The notes: generated from the sequence alone by a model not told the origin. A DNA stretch of 35,941 nucleotides from Acidobacteriota bacterium (GCA_023265015.1 JAHFUO010000021.1:1-35941), one strand, 5' to 3'. Shown: positions 1-8,765, counted from the first letter of the stretch. Program-made: numbers and translations.

Positions 1-1
1 C

Positions 2-205
2 GCGCATCTCGCCCGGACGGCCCGCGCCCGTCGCACGAGCCTCGGCCAGCTCGTCCGCGAGGCGTGCGAAATCCAGTACGGTCACGTGTCGGGGGAGGAC
101 CGTGTGCGCGCGGTCGAAGCCCTGCGGCGTCTGTCGCTCCCGGTCGGCTCGCCTCGGAAGATGAAACAGGAGTCGGTTCCCCGTCCCCGGGACTTGCGTC
201 GGTGA
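2..205 (+). CDS. C-terminal part of a VapB-like antitoxin, truncated by the window edge
   Basis: Open frame 2 reads AHLARTARARRTSLGQLVREACEIQYGHVSGEDRVRAVEALRRLSLPVGSPRKMKQESVPRPRDLRR*; its TGA overlaps the GTG start of the PIN gene (GTGA). Confidence 0.55.
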   Translation, partial: AHLARTARARRTSLGQLVREACEIQYGHVSGEDRVRAVEALRRLSLPVGSPRKMKQESVPRPRDLRR

Positions 206-612
206 TCCTGCTGGACGCGAACATCATCATGTATGCGGCCGGCGCGCCCGATCCGCACAAGGCGCCCTCGGTGACGTTCCTCGCAAGCGTCGCGCGCGGC
301 GACATCGAGGCCGCCCTCGATGCCGAGGCGCTCCAGGAGATTCTGCATCGCTATCGCGCCATCCGACGATGGAAGGACGGTCGGCGCGTGTACGATCTGG
401 CTCGACGCTCGGTGGTGACCGTACTCCCGATTACGGCCGAGATCACCGACCAGGCGCGAGCGATCATGGACGATCACCGCGGTCTGATGGCGCGCGATGC
501 GCTCCATGCCGCCGTGTGCCGCGTCGCGGGAGCCGGGGCGATTTGCAGCTACGACCCAGACTTCGACGTCATCCCGTGGCTGCAGCGCATCGAGCCACCG
601 GCGGTCGAATGA
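202..612 (+). CDS. PIN-domain (VapC-like) toxin
   Basis: VILLDANIIMYAAG...DALHAAVCRVAGAGAICSYDPDFDVIPWL, PIN acidic motifs; likely GTG start at 202 inside ORF 64..612. Confidence 0.8.
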   Translation: MILLDANIIMYAAGAPDPHKAPSVTFLASVARGDIEAALDAEALQEILHRYRAIRRWKDGRRVYDLARRSVVTVLPITAEITDQARAIMDDHRGLMARDALHAAVCRVAGAGAICSYDPDFDVIPWLQRIEPPAVE

Positions 613-719
613 GTCGCTGAAATACGCGCATCACGCGTGCCCGAGAGATCCCCGAGCCGCGTCCTGCGCGAGCCCCGCCGAGCCTGGTGCGACTCGGACG
701 CCGATCAGTGGGTGACGTG

Positions 720-1009
720 ATGCGGCAGAATCTCACGCTGTCCGATTTTGTCGAGTACCTCGATCACGCATTTCCCGTCACAGTCGACACCGAGCGGCTG
801 AGCTTCGTGTTGACCGAGGCCACCGGTCTGAAGCCCATGGGGCCGGGCTCACAGGCGCCCTTCTTGCTGATCTTTCGCGGACCCCCGCAACCGCTCCTGC
901 CCCAGCGGATCTATGAGATCGAGCACCCGCGGCTTGGAACGCTGGCCATATTTATCGTTCCCATCGGTGCGATGCCGGCGGCGTGCAATATCAGGCGATC
1001 TTTGCCTAG
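720..1009 (+). pseudogene. DUF6916-like small protein with C-terminal frameshift
   Basis: ORF from ATG 720 reads ...FRGPPQPLLPQRIYEIEHPRLGTLAIFIVPIGAMPAA; the +1 frame then gives VQYQAIFA* ending at 1009, the expected family terminus. Confidence 0.5.
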
Positions 1010-1126
1010 GCCCGGAGCCCACTTGGGTTGACGAGGCGCAACGGGGCCCGACCCGGCCACGCAGACGCTCGGATCGAAGCTGCAGTCCCGTTGCGGATTG
1101 TCAACCCAAGTGAGCTCCGGGCTTAG
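1006..1126. repeat. Long imperfect inverted repeat (40-nt arms 1006-1045 / 1087-1126, 41-nt loop)
   Basis: ctaggcccggagcccacttgggttgacgaggcgcaacggg vs revcomp of right arm ctaagcccggagctcacttgggttgacaatccgcaacggg; 35/40 identical. Confidence 0.85.
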
Positions 1127-1127
1127 G

Positions 1128-1335
1128 GAGTTCGCGCCGCATGAGGGTGTGGATGCCGTCGCTCGACACGTCGGCAAACCCCAGCCGCGCGTACCATTGT
1201 CGCGCACGACTTGACGATTCGACGTGGAGCGTCACCGCGCGCGGGTTCTGTCCAACTCCTCGGCGCGCGTCGTGGCGTACAGCTCGAACAGAAATTCGAG
1301 ATCGTCGGCCCGCATCGGGCGGGGCTGCACGTCAG
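1128..1335 (-). pseudogene. GNAT acetyltransferase remnant with internal deletion
   Basis: Minus strand gives N-terminal-like [22 protein letters not shown] and, after a short junction, C-terminal-like [36 protein letters not shown]; the central acetyl-CoA binding region is missing. Confidence 0.6.
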
Positions 1336-1377
1336 CTGTGTCCACCCCGAGTCGATCCCGGCCCGCCACCCCTCGCC

Positions 1378-1785
1378 TCAGGAGCGGGATGGGTAGATGC
1401 CTTGCAGCGCGATGATGAAGAACAGCCCGAGATACGGTTGCCGGTTGTTGTGCGCCTGCCCACCGCCGGCGTCACCGAGCATGTTGGGCGCCATCGCGAC
1501 GAGGTTGACTGCGGGGCCGTAGCTCGTTTTGTGGGCGGCCAGCCGGACGCCAGCGGCCGGTGTCCCGGTCGAGCCCGTCGTGCTGTTGCCGATGAGGGAG
1601 TGTGCGTGCGCTGGGAGTTGGCCGGTCGCCAGCGAGGTGGTCGCCGATCCGCCGGACTGTCCCAGATCGTAGTTGGACAACCCGGGCCCCTCTCCGTGAT
1701 GGAGCGGCGTGCGGTCTCGCAAGTCGGGGAGCGCGAAGGTCGACTTGCCGTCACCACCGTACGCTGTTCCAAAATCACCCAGGAC
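1378..1785 (-). pseudogene. Phage tail collar / microcystin-dependent-protein-like gene, 5'-truncated
   Basis: [60 protein letters not shown]...[24 protein letters not shown], a typical Tail_Collar C-terminal region; usual N-terminus absent. Confidence 0.7.
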
Positions 1786-1995
1786 TCCTTCCTGGTGAAA
1801 TGGAAGGATGACGTGAACCTGCGCGGCGTGTTCGTATGTACGCGGGCGGTGGTTCCACATATGATTGCCGGCGGCGGCGGCGTGGTGTTGAACGCGTCGA
1901 GCGTGGTCGGCCTGTACGGCAACACCGGCCAGAGCAACTACGCGGCCACGGCACGAGTGCTGTCGCTAGACGGAGGAATGGTTATTGGGACCTGA
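1769..1995 (+). pseudogene. SDR / FabG-like remnant with internal deletion
   Basis: [61 protein letters not shown] joins directly to [14 protein letters not shown]; the catalytic YxxxK helix to C-terminal region is missing. Confidence 0.65.
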
Positions 1996-4489
1996 CGGCC
2001 AGCAGCCGGCTGCCGGCAGCGGGCAGTGGAGGGTGCACAAGTTCGGCGGCTCGAGCGTCGCCGACGCCGCGTGCATGCAGCGCGTGGCCGACATCGTCGA
2101 AGCCGAGCCGACGCCACGGCTCGCGGTGGTGCTCTCCGCCTGTCGTGGCGTCACCGACGCGCTGCTCGCGCTGATCACCCAGGCGGAGCGTCAGCAGCCG
2201 GTGGATAGCGGCGTCGACGCCCTGCGTGAGCGGCACGTGGATATCGCGCGAGCGCTGATCCCCGGCGAGCCGGCTGACGCGTACGTCGCCGATCTCGATC
2301 GCGATTGCCAGGACATCCTCGGCATTCTCCACGCCGTGCATCTCACGCGCTCCGCCTCATCCGAGGTGCGCGACCTGATTGCGGGATTCGGCGAGATCTG
2401 GTCGACGCGGCTGTTCGCCAGGTACCTCCGGTCGCGCGCCCACCGGCCCGGAGAGGTCACCTGGATCGACGCGCGCGAGATCGTTCGCGTCGACTGGAGC
2501 GCGCTCGGTCCCAGCGTGCGATGGGAGGAGTCGCGCGCGAACGCGGCTCGAGTCATCCCGGCCGATGCCGCGGCGACGCTCGTCATCACCGGCTTCATCG
2601 CGCGCACGGCCGACGGACTGCAGACGACGCTCGGCAGAAACGGGAGCGATTTCTCCGCGTCAATCTTCGGAGACCTCCTCGATGCCGCTGAGATCGTCAT
2701 CTGGACCGATGTCGACGGCGTGCTCAGCGCGGATCCGCGCCGCGTGCCGGATGCGACGGTGATCGACTCCCTCTCGTATCACGAGGCGATGGAGCTCGCG
2801 TACTTCGGTGCCAAGGTCATTCACCCCCAGACGATGGCGCCGGCGGTGGTGAAGCGGATTCCGATCCGGATCCGCAACACGTTCGCGCCCGGCAAGCCGG
2901 GGACGCTCATTTCGGAAGACCCGACGTCCATCCACCCCGTCAAGGGCATCACGAGCATCGACGGCGTGGCGCTCGTCAACGTCGAGGGCGCTGGCATGAT
3001 TGGCGTGCCCGGCACCGCGCAGCGGCTGTTTGGCGCGCTGCGCGAGGATGGGATCTCCGTCATCCTGATCTCGCAGGGAAGCTCCGAGCACTCGATCTGC
3101 TTCGCGATCCCGCAGGTCGAGGCGGAGCGGACGGCGCGCACCGTGCGTCACGCCTTTCACGCCGAGCTGCGCGGCGGGCAGATTCAGGACGTCGACGTCG
3201 TGCGCGGCTGCAGCATTCTGTCGGTCGTGGGCGACGGCATGGCGGGAACACCCGGCATCGCCGCGCAGGTGTTCGGCTCGCTTGGCGCCGCGGGCGTCAA
3301 CGTGCGCGCGATCGCGCAGGGATCGTCGGAACGGAACATCTCGGTCGTCATCGACGAGCGCCAGACGACGAGGGCGCTGCGGTCGGTGCATGCCGGGTTC
3401 TACCTCTCGCCGCACACCATTTCGCTCGGCCTGATTGGCCCGGGCGCCGTCGGCGGCGCGCTGCTCGATCAACTCGCGTCGCAAACCGCGCGCCTGACGC
3501 GCGATTTCCACATCGATCTGCGGCTGCGCGCGGTGATGACGTCCAAGGCGATGGCGCTTTCGGATTCCGCGATTCCGCTCGACTCGTGGCGCGCCGCGCT
3601 CGAGGACGGCATGGCGCCCGACATGCTGCGCTTCGAGGAGCACGTGAACGCCGAGCACCTGCCGCACGCCGTGATCCTCGACTGCAGCGCGAGCGCCGAG
3701 GTGGCGGAGCAGTATCCGCGCTGGCTCGCCGCCGGCATCCACGTCGTCACGCCGAACAAGAAGGCGAACAGCGGGCCGCTCGATCTCTACGATGAGCTGC
3801 ACGAGGCGCGCAGGGCAGCCGGATCGCATTATCTCTATGAGGCAACGGTCGGCGCCGGCCTGCCGATTATCCAGACACTGCGCGATCTCCGCGAGACCGG
3901 CGACGACATCCGACGCATCGAGGGGATCCTCTCGGGCACGCTCGCCTACTTGTTCAACGTGTGGGATGGACAGCAGCCGTTTTCGTCCGTCGTCCGCGAC
4001 GCGAAGGCGAGCGGCTACACGGAACCGGATCCGCGTGACGACCTGTCGGGGACCGACGTGGCGCGCAAGCTGGTCATCCTCGGGCGCGAGATGGGCCTGC
4101 GGCTCGAGCTGTCGGACGTGGTGCTCGAAGGGCTGATTCCGCCGGCACTCGAGCAGTGCGGCGTCGACGAGTTCATGGAGCGGGTGTCGGAGGTGGACGG
4201 CCCGATGCTCGCGCGCCTGCGGGCGGCCGGCGCGAAAGGGTGCGTGCTCCGGTACGTCGCGGCGCTCGACGCGGCGTCCGGGCGGGCGACGGTGGGCCTC
4301 GTCGAGCTCGATCGCCTGCATCCGTTTGCCAACATCAACCTGACCGACAACGTCGTGCGCTTCGTCACGAGCCGGTACGATCGCAATCCGCTCGTCGTGC
4401 AGGGCCCTGGCGCGGGTCCGGCGGTCACCGCCGGCGGCGTTTTCGCGGACCTGCTCAGGGTCTGTGCGTACCTCGGCGCCAAGTTGTAA
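1985..4489 (+). CDS. thrA: Bifunctional aspartate kinase / homoserine dehydrogenase
   Basis: [12 protein letters not shown] aspartokinase motif, two ACT-like segments, then homoserine dehydrogenase ([39 protein letters not shown]). True start uncertain (TTG 1985 or GTG 2033). Confidence 0.93.
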   Translation: MGPDGQQPAAGSGQWRVHKFGGSSVADAACMQRVADIVEAEPTPRLAVVLSACRGVTDALLALITQAERQQPVDSGVDALRERHVDIARALIPGEPADAYVADLDRDCQDILGILHAVHLTRSASSEVRDLIAGFGEIWSTRLFARYLRSRAHRPGEVTWIDAREIVRVDWSALGPSVRWEESRANAARVIPADAAATLVITGFIARTADGLQTTLGRNGSDFSASIFGDLLDAAEIVIWTDVDGVLSADPRRVPDATVIDSLSYHEAMELAYFGAKVIHPQTMAPAVVKRIPIRIRNTFAPGKPGTLISEDPTSIHPVKGITSIDGVALVNVEGAGMIGVPGTAQRLFGALREDGISVILISQGSSEHSICFAIPQVEAERTARTVRHAFHAELRGGQIQDVDVVRGCSILSVVGDGMAGTPGIAAQVFGSLGAAGVNVRAIAQGSSERNISVVIDERQTTRALRSVHAGFYLSPHTISLGLIGPGAVGGALLDQLASQTARLTRDFHIDLRLRAVMTSKAMALSDSAIPLDSWRAALEDGMAPDMLRFEEHVNAEHLPHAVILDCSASAEVAEQYPRWLAAGIHVVTPNKKANSGPLDLYDELHEARRAAGSHYLYEATVGAGLPIIQTLRDLRETGDDIRRIEGILSGTLAYLFNVWDGQQPFSSVVRDAKASGYTEPDPRDDLSGTDVARKLVILGREMGLRLELSDVVLEGLIPPALEQCGVDEFMERVSEVDGPMLARLRAAGAKGCVLRYVAALDAASGRATVGLVELDRLHPFANINLTDNVVRFVTSRYDRNPLVVQGPGAGPAVTAGGVFADLLRVCAYLGAKL

Positions 4490-4500
4490 AATCTGCCGCC

Positions 4501-5445
4501 ATGGGGTACTGGAAACATCCCGAGAGGGTCTGGCTCCGCCGCGCGATCTTCCAGGTCCACCTGTGGACCGGCATTGCGATCGGCCTCTACATCGTCGTCA
4601 TCAGTGTGACAGGCAGCGCCGTGGTGTTTCGTCGCGACCTGCTCCAGACCAAGCTCGGGAACATCCGCGCCGCGGACGCGGGCCCGAACGCGAAGCGGAT
4701 GACCGAAGCGGAACTGAGAGAGGTCGTCCTCCGGAAGTATCCCGGCGCCGAGATCACCAGGCTCGTGATCCCGAGGCGGCGCCTCACGCCCTCCGAGGTG
4801 ACGCTCTCGGTCGGGGGCGACAAGATCGAGGAGCGCTTCAATCAGTACACCGGCGCAGACATGGGTGAGCTGCATCCCGCGTCCGTTGCGATCATGGAGT
4901 GGTTCGTCGATTTTCACGACAACCTGTTCAAGGGCGAGACGGGCAGGCAGGTGAACGCCGTCGGCGGCGGCCTTCTCTGTCTCTTGTGTATCAGCGGGAT
5001 GGTGATCTGGTGGCGGGGGAGGAGCGTCTGGTACCGCGGCTTCTACGTCAACCCGAAGCGCGGGTGGAGGACCCTCAACTTCGATCTGCACGCCTCGATG
5101 GGATTCTGGAGCATGGTGATCCTGTTCATGTGGGGATTGACCGGCATCTACTTCGCGTTTCCGCAGCTGTTTATCGCCGTCGTCGACTATTTCGAGCCGT
5201 CCGAGGTCGTGAATGGCACGCGCAAGGGCGATGAGTTCCTTGCGTGGCTCGTGAGGATGCACTTCGGCCGCTACGGCGGCATGGGCGTGCGGATCACGTA
5301 TGTGATCATCGGCCTGCTGCCGGCGGTGATGTTCGTCACCGGCGCCATCATGTGGTGGAATCGCGTGCTGCGGCGCTGGGTGACGGAGACGCGCGCAGCG
5401 CGGGCTGGCGCCACGTTCACGCATCCGGCCGCCGCGGAAGAATAA
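4501..5445 (+). CDS. PepSY-associated TM-helix protein
   Basis: ATG 4501; MGYWKHPERVWLRRAIFQVHLWTGIAIGLYIVVISVTGSAVVFRRDLL, several TM helices. Confidence 0.85.
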   Translation: MGYWKHPERVWLRRAIFQVHLWTGIAIGLYIVVISVTGSAVVFRRDLLQTKLGNIRAADAGPNAKRMTEAELREVVLRKYPGAEITRLVIPRRRLTPSEVTLSVGGDKIEERFNQYTGADMGELHPASVAIMEWFVDFHDNLFKGETGRQVNAVGGGLLCLLCISGMVIWWRGRSVWYRGFYVNPKRGWRTLNFDLHASMGFWSMVILFMWGLTGIYFAFPQLFIAVVDYFEPSEVVNGTRKGDEFLAWLVRMHFGRYGGMGVRITYVIIGLLPAVMFVTGAIMWWNRVLRRWVTETRAARAGATFTHPAAAEE

Positions 5446-5536
5446 AAGGGGTCGGGAGTCATTTTTGGAGGACACTCTCGCAACAGAAAGCTCACGTGTC
5501 GGTGGAGCGTCCTCCAAAAATGACTCCCGACCCCTT
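5446..5536. mobile_element. MITE/REP-like element with perfect 28-bp terminal inverted repeats
   Basis: aaggggtcgggagtcatttttggaggac (5446-5473) and gtcctccaaaaatgactcccgacccctt (5509-5536) are exact reverse complements. Confidence 0.85.
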
Positions 5537-6817
5537 GACATAACAGCGCAGCGCGCGCGGCGTCGGATCAGCGTCCGCATCATTCCGTACGTCTTTCTTC
5601 TCTACATCATCGCGTTCCTGGACCGTGTCAACGTCGGGTACGCGGCGCTGCAGATGACCAAGGATCTCGGCTTCAGCGCCGAGGTCTTCGGCTTCGGCGC
5701 CGGCATCTTTTTTTTCGGGTACGTGACCCTCGAAATCCCCGGCTCCATCCTCGTCGAGCGCTGGAGCGCGCGGAAGTGGATCGCCCGCATCATGATCTCG
5801 TGGGGGATCCTGGCGATCATGATGGCGTTCGTCAGGACCTCCGGCCAGTTCTACTGGGTCCGGTTCCTGCTTGGCGCCGCCGAGGCCGGGTTCTTCCCCG
5901 GACTCATCGTCTATCTCTCTCACTGGTTCCGCTATGAAGATCGCGCGAAGGCGGTCGCTCTGTTCATGGCGGCGATTCCCGTCTCGAACCTCATCGGCTC
6001 GCCGATGTCCGGGCTGCTGCTCGGCGTGCACTGGTTCGATGTCGCCGGGTGGCGATGGCTCTTCATCATCGAAGGCATCCCGGCCGTCGTCTTTGGCTTC
6101 GTCACGTTGTACTACCTGACCGACTGGCCGCGCGAAGCGCCCTGGCTCCCGGACGATGAGAAGGCGTGGATCGTCGGCCAGCTCGAGCGCGAGAAGGTGG
6201 AGAGAAAGGCGGTGCGCCACATTTCCATGTGGCAGGCGCTGGCGCATCGCGACGTGCTGCTGCTCGTCGGCGCGTACTTCTTCGCGGTCGTCGGCTTCTA
6301 CGGGTTGTACATCTGGATGCCGACGGTGATTCAGCAGTCATCCGGCTGGAGCGATCTCGAGGTGACGATGGTCGCGATGATCCCGCACCTGACGGGTCTC
6401 GCCGCGATGCTGGTCGTGGGCGCGTCTTCCGATCGCACGGGCGAGCGACGGTGGCATGCGGCGGCGGTAATGGTGGCCGGCGGCGTTGGATACGTGCTCG
6501 TCATCCTGGCCGGCGGCAATCCGCTGCTCGTCGTCGCCGCGTTCTGCCTCGTCGCGGCGGGCGTCGACGGCTTCATGCCGGGGTTCTGGCCGATCCCGAC
6601 CGCGTTCCTCACGGAGTCGGCCGCGGCCGCCTCGATTGGCCTGATCAACTCGTTCGGCAATCTCGGTGGATTCGTCGGGCCTTTCATCCTCGGCTATGTT
6701 CGTACGACGACGAACTCGTTCAATGGCGGTCTCGCGCTGCTGGCGGTGTCGATGGTGCTTGGCGCCGCATGCGTCCTTTCCGTCCGATCACATCAGGGAG
6801 CAGCTGCGCACCGCTAA
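5465..6817 (+). CDS. MFS transporter (ACS / anion:cation symporter-like)
   Basis: 12-TM protein beginning RRISVRIIPYVFLLYIIAFLDRVNVGYAALQMTKDLGFSAEVFG; only in-frame start (TTG 5465) lies inside the inverted-repeat element. Confidence 0.88.
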   Translation: MEDTLATESSRVGGASSKNDSRPLDITAQRARRRISVRIIPYVFLLYIIAFLDRVNVGYAALQMTKDLGFSAEVFGFGAGIFFFGYVTLEIPGSILVERWSARKWIARIMISWGILAIMMAFVRTSGQFYWVRFLLGAAEAGFFPGLIVYLSHWFRYEDRAKAVALFMAAIPVSNLIGSPMSGLLLGVHWFDVAGWRWLFIIEGIPAVVFGFVTLYYLTDWPREAPWLPDDEKAWIVGQLEREKVERKAVRHISMWQALAHRDVLLLVGAYFFAVVGFYGLYIWMPTVIQQSSGWSDLEVTMVAMIPHLTGLAAMLVVGASSDRTGERRWHAAAVMVAGGVGYVLVILAGGNPLLVVAAFCLVAAGVDGFMPGFWPIPTAFLTESAAAASIGLINSFGNLGGFVGPFILGYVRTTTNSFNGGLALLAVSMVLGAACVLSVRSHQGAAAHR

Positions 6818-6900
6818 GTCGACCACGTCTTCCAATGTGGCGAGGCTGCCGTCGTGCATGTAGGGAGCCGTGCGCGCAATCTCGCGCAGCGTGGGCGTCT
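6814..6900 (-). pseudogene. Remnant of a di-heme cytochrome c peroxidase/MauG-like C-terminus
   Basis: Minus-strand peptide TLREIARTAPYMHDGSLATLEDVVDLA. Confidence 0.5.
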
Positions 6901-6946
6901 CGGCGACCGCTTGAGCGATCAGGATGCGGTCGAAGGGACCCTTGAG
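6901..6946 (-). pseudogene. Remnant of a PIN-domain toxin C-terminus
   Basis: Minus-strand peptide HLKGPFDRILIAQAVAET, in frame with the MauG-like remnant. Confidence 0.45.
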
Positions 6947-7224
6947 GTGCGCCCGCAGTCTTCGACGATCTCGAATTGTCCGGGCATCGCGCCGAGCGCT
7001 GACGGCCGCGACAGATAGCCTTCGCAGTCCTCCCAGGCCAGACCGAACTCGCGTACGTCGGCGAGTCCGAGCCGGCTGGTGATGTCGCGGATCGTCTCAA
7101 GATCGTGATCGTCGAATTCGTCTTCCATCATGGCGCGCTCTGCCCAATCCACCAGCTCCGCCCGCGTCATACGATGCTGAAGATAATTGCGCAGCTGAGA
7201 CGCCAGTACGTCTCGTGTGATCAT
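6919..7224 (-). CDS. Hypothetical protein
   Basis: 101-aa ORF MITRDVLASQLRNYLQHRMTRAELVDWAERAMMEDEFDDHDLETIRDITSRLGLADVREFGLAWEDCEGYL...; C-terminus runs into the PIN remnant. Confidence 0.5.
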   Translation of the reverse strand: MITRDVLASQLRNYLQHRMTRAELVDWAERAMMEDEFDDHDLETIRDITSRLGLADVREFGLAWEDCEGYLSRPSALGAMPGQFEIVEDCGRTSRVPSTAS

Positions 7225-7416
7225 GTCTCGTCACCTTTGGCCGGTTGGTGGCCAAGATCGACCGGGTACTTGTGGTGGACTTCGCGCAGTTTTCCGGAGT
7301 CGTCGGAGATTTCCCGAGCGGCCTTCCACTTCGAACGAATATAGTCTGCCGCCAGTCGGCAATTCGCGCCAGGCACCGAATTTCCTTTCGTTTTGCCGGC
7401 GTTTTCGCGCATCCAT
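7221..7416 (-). pseudogene. Possible frameshifted small hypothetical gene upstream of the 101-aa ORF
   Basis: Protein-like segments fall in two frames: ELPTGGRLYSFEVEGRSG in one, EISDDSGKLREVHHKYPVDLGHQPAKGDET in the other. Confidence 0.35.
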
Positions 7417-7640
7417 CGATCATGTCGCCGGAACCATCGTGCGATGAACCTGCGCGCAATGGCTAGCGGTTCGACAAGGGGACGACGGAGCGATAATTTC
7501 CGACGCTCGCCGCTACGGTTGCCGAAGCGCTTCACGCACGCTCCCGACTGCGCTACTGGCCCACTGCGGGTGGACTTTCATGGTAGCGCACGGTATCGGG
7601 AGGCTAGTTATAGTTATGGACAGCCTTCAATATTATCCGG

Positions 7641-8048
7641 TCACGAAAGCCGTAGGGAGACGCCGGTCAAGCCCAAGTGGCGGTCTGTTGACCAGCACTC
7701 GTTGATTCGGTGGATCTGCATCACGTGCAAGCCGACAGCGTCGGTGAGAGAAACGTCCTGGTCCGAGAATTTGCGGAGCATCCGTATTCCGCCCGCCTGC
7801 TCATCCGGCCCCACGGCAACCAGGCGCAGTGGCGTGAGCTCCTCGATCAGCGCGACAAACTGCAACGCCCGCGTTCGGTCGTACCGCTTCAGGAACCAGC
7901 CGTGGCCCTCCGCCACCACAAGCGTGGTGGTCATGAGGTGGGGCGGGGCCGAGAACAATCCCCGGAATAGCGCGTGGTAACTGTCGGAACGATCCGCGAA
8001 TGCGATGAGTGCGGATGTGTCGACGTACGCGTCAGTCTTTCTGCCCAT
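7641..8048 (-). CDS. PIN-domain toxin (VapC-like)
   Basis: DAYVDTSALIAFADRSDSYHALF...VSLTDAVGLHVMQIHRINECWSTDRHLGLTGVSLRLS; paired with upstream small gene. Confidence 0.85.
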   Translation of the reverse strand: MGRKTDAYVDTSALIAFADRSDSYHALFRGLFSAPPHLMTTTLVVAEGHGWFLKRYDRTRALQFVALIEELTPLRLVAVGPDEQAGGIRMLRKFSDQDVSLTDAVGLHVMQIHRINECWSTDRHLGLTGVSLRLS

Positions 8049-8256
8049 AGACCACGTCGTCTATTTTTTGTGAGGCCGTCGGATCACCCGTCTCGATCAT
8101 GCCGGCATATCGCATCCATGGTTTGGAATCGTCCGAAGGAAGAATCGATCGGAGAGAACGGCGCAGCAACTCGGCCAGGGAAATACCCAACCGCGCGGCC
8201 TCGCGCTTGGCCGAGTGATACTCGCGGTGGGAGAGGCTGATCTGTGTTCGAATCAT
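8032..8256 (-). CDS. Ribbon-helix-helix antitoxin (VapB-like)
   Basis: MIRTQISLSHREYHSAKREAARLGISLAELLRRSLRSIL...; overlaps the PIN gene start by 17 bp. Confidence 0.8.
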   Translation of the reverse strand: MIRTQISLSHREYHSAKREAARLGISLAELLRRSLRSILPSDDSKPWMRYAGMIETGDPTASQKIDDVVYGQKD

Positions 8257-8285
8257 GATAACAACATATCATATGTTGTTATCAT
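8255..8285. promoter_or_regulatory. Palindromic operator candidate of the VapBC-like locus
   Basis: atgataacaacatat-c-atatgttgttatcat: two perfect 15-nt arms around a single central base, overlapping the antitoxin start codon. Confidence 0.75.
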
Positions 8286-8422
8286 GCCGTTTCGAGCCCA
8301 GTCCCAGCGCGGTCTTCTCGCGAGAATGAGCCACATTACTTTTTGGCGTCCACGAAGTGACGCTTTCATGGCCCTCGCTGGAAACATCTGGGATCAGCTC
8401 GGATCAGCTAAGGAATCTCACC

Positions 8423-8747
8423 TCAGACGCGCTCGACGACGATCGCGATTCCCTGACCCACGCCGATGCACATCGTCGCCAGTCCGTAGCGAGCCTTGCG
8501 GCGGTGCAGCGCGTGCACCAGCGTGGCGAGCATGCGCGAGCCCGATGATCCCAACGCGTGGCCGAGCGCAATCGCGCCGCCGTACACGTTGACCTTCGCC
8601 GGATCGAGCTGCAGATCACGAATGCACGCGATCGACGGCGGCGCGCACGGCAATGGCGGCGAGATCGTCCGCGCGCACGTCCGAGAGCGCTCCGCCCGCG
8701 CGCCCGACCGGCGTGCGGACGGCGGACACAATTAAGGAGTCCCGCAT
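8423..8747 (-). pseudogene. Thiolase (acetyl-CoA acetyltransferase) remnant with large internal deletion and frameshift
   Basis: N-terminus [40 protein letters not shown] and C-terminus [63 protein letters not shown] in different frames; middle of the enzyme absent. Confidence 0.8.
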
Positions 8748-8765
8748 CTCTGGAGGATATCAACT

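Noticed and set aside
1141-1995. 284-aa plus-strand ORF as a single novel protein
   Set aside because: First two thirds are antisense to GNAT and tail-collar remnants; only the last part is recognisable (SDR remnant).
2660-4321. 553-aa minus-strand ORF opposite the thrA-type gene
   Set aside because: Arg/His/Asp-rich composition typical of antisense frames in high-GC coding DNA; the plus strand is unambiguous.
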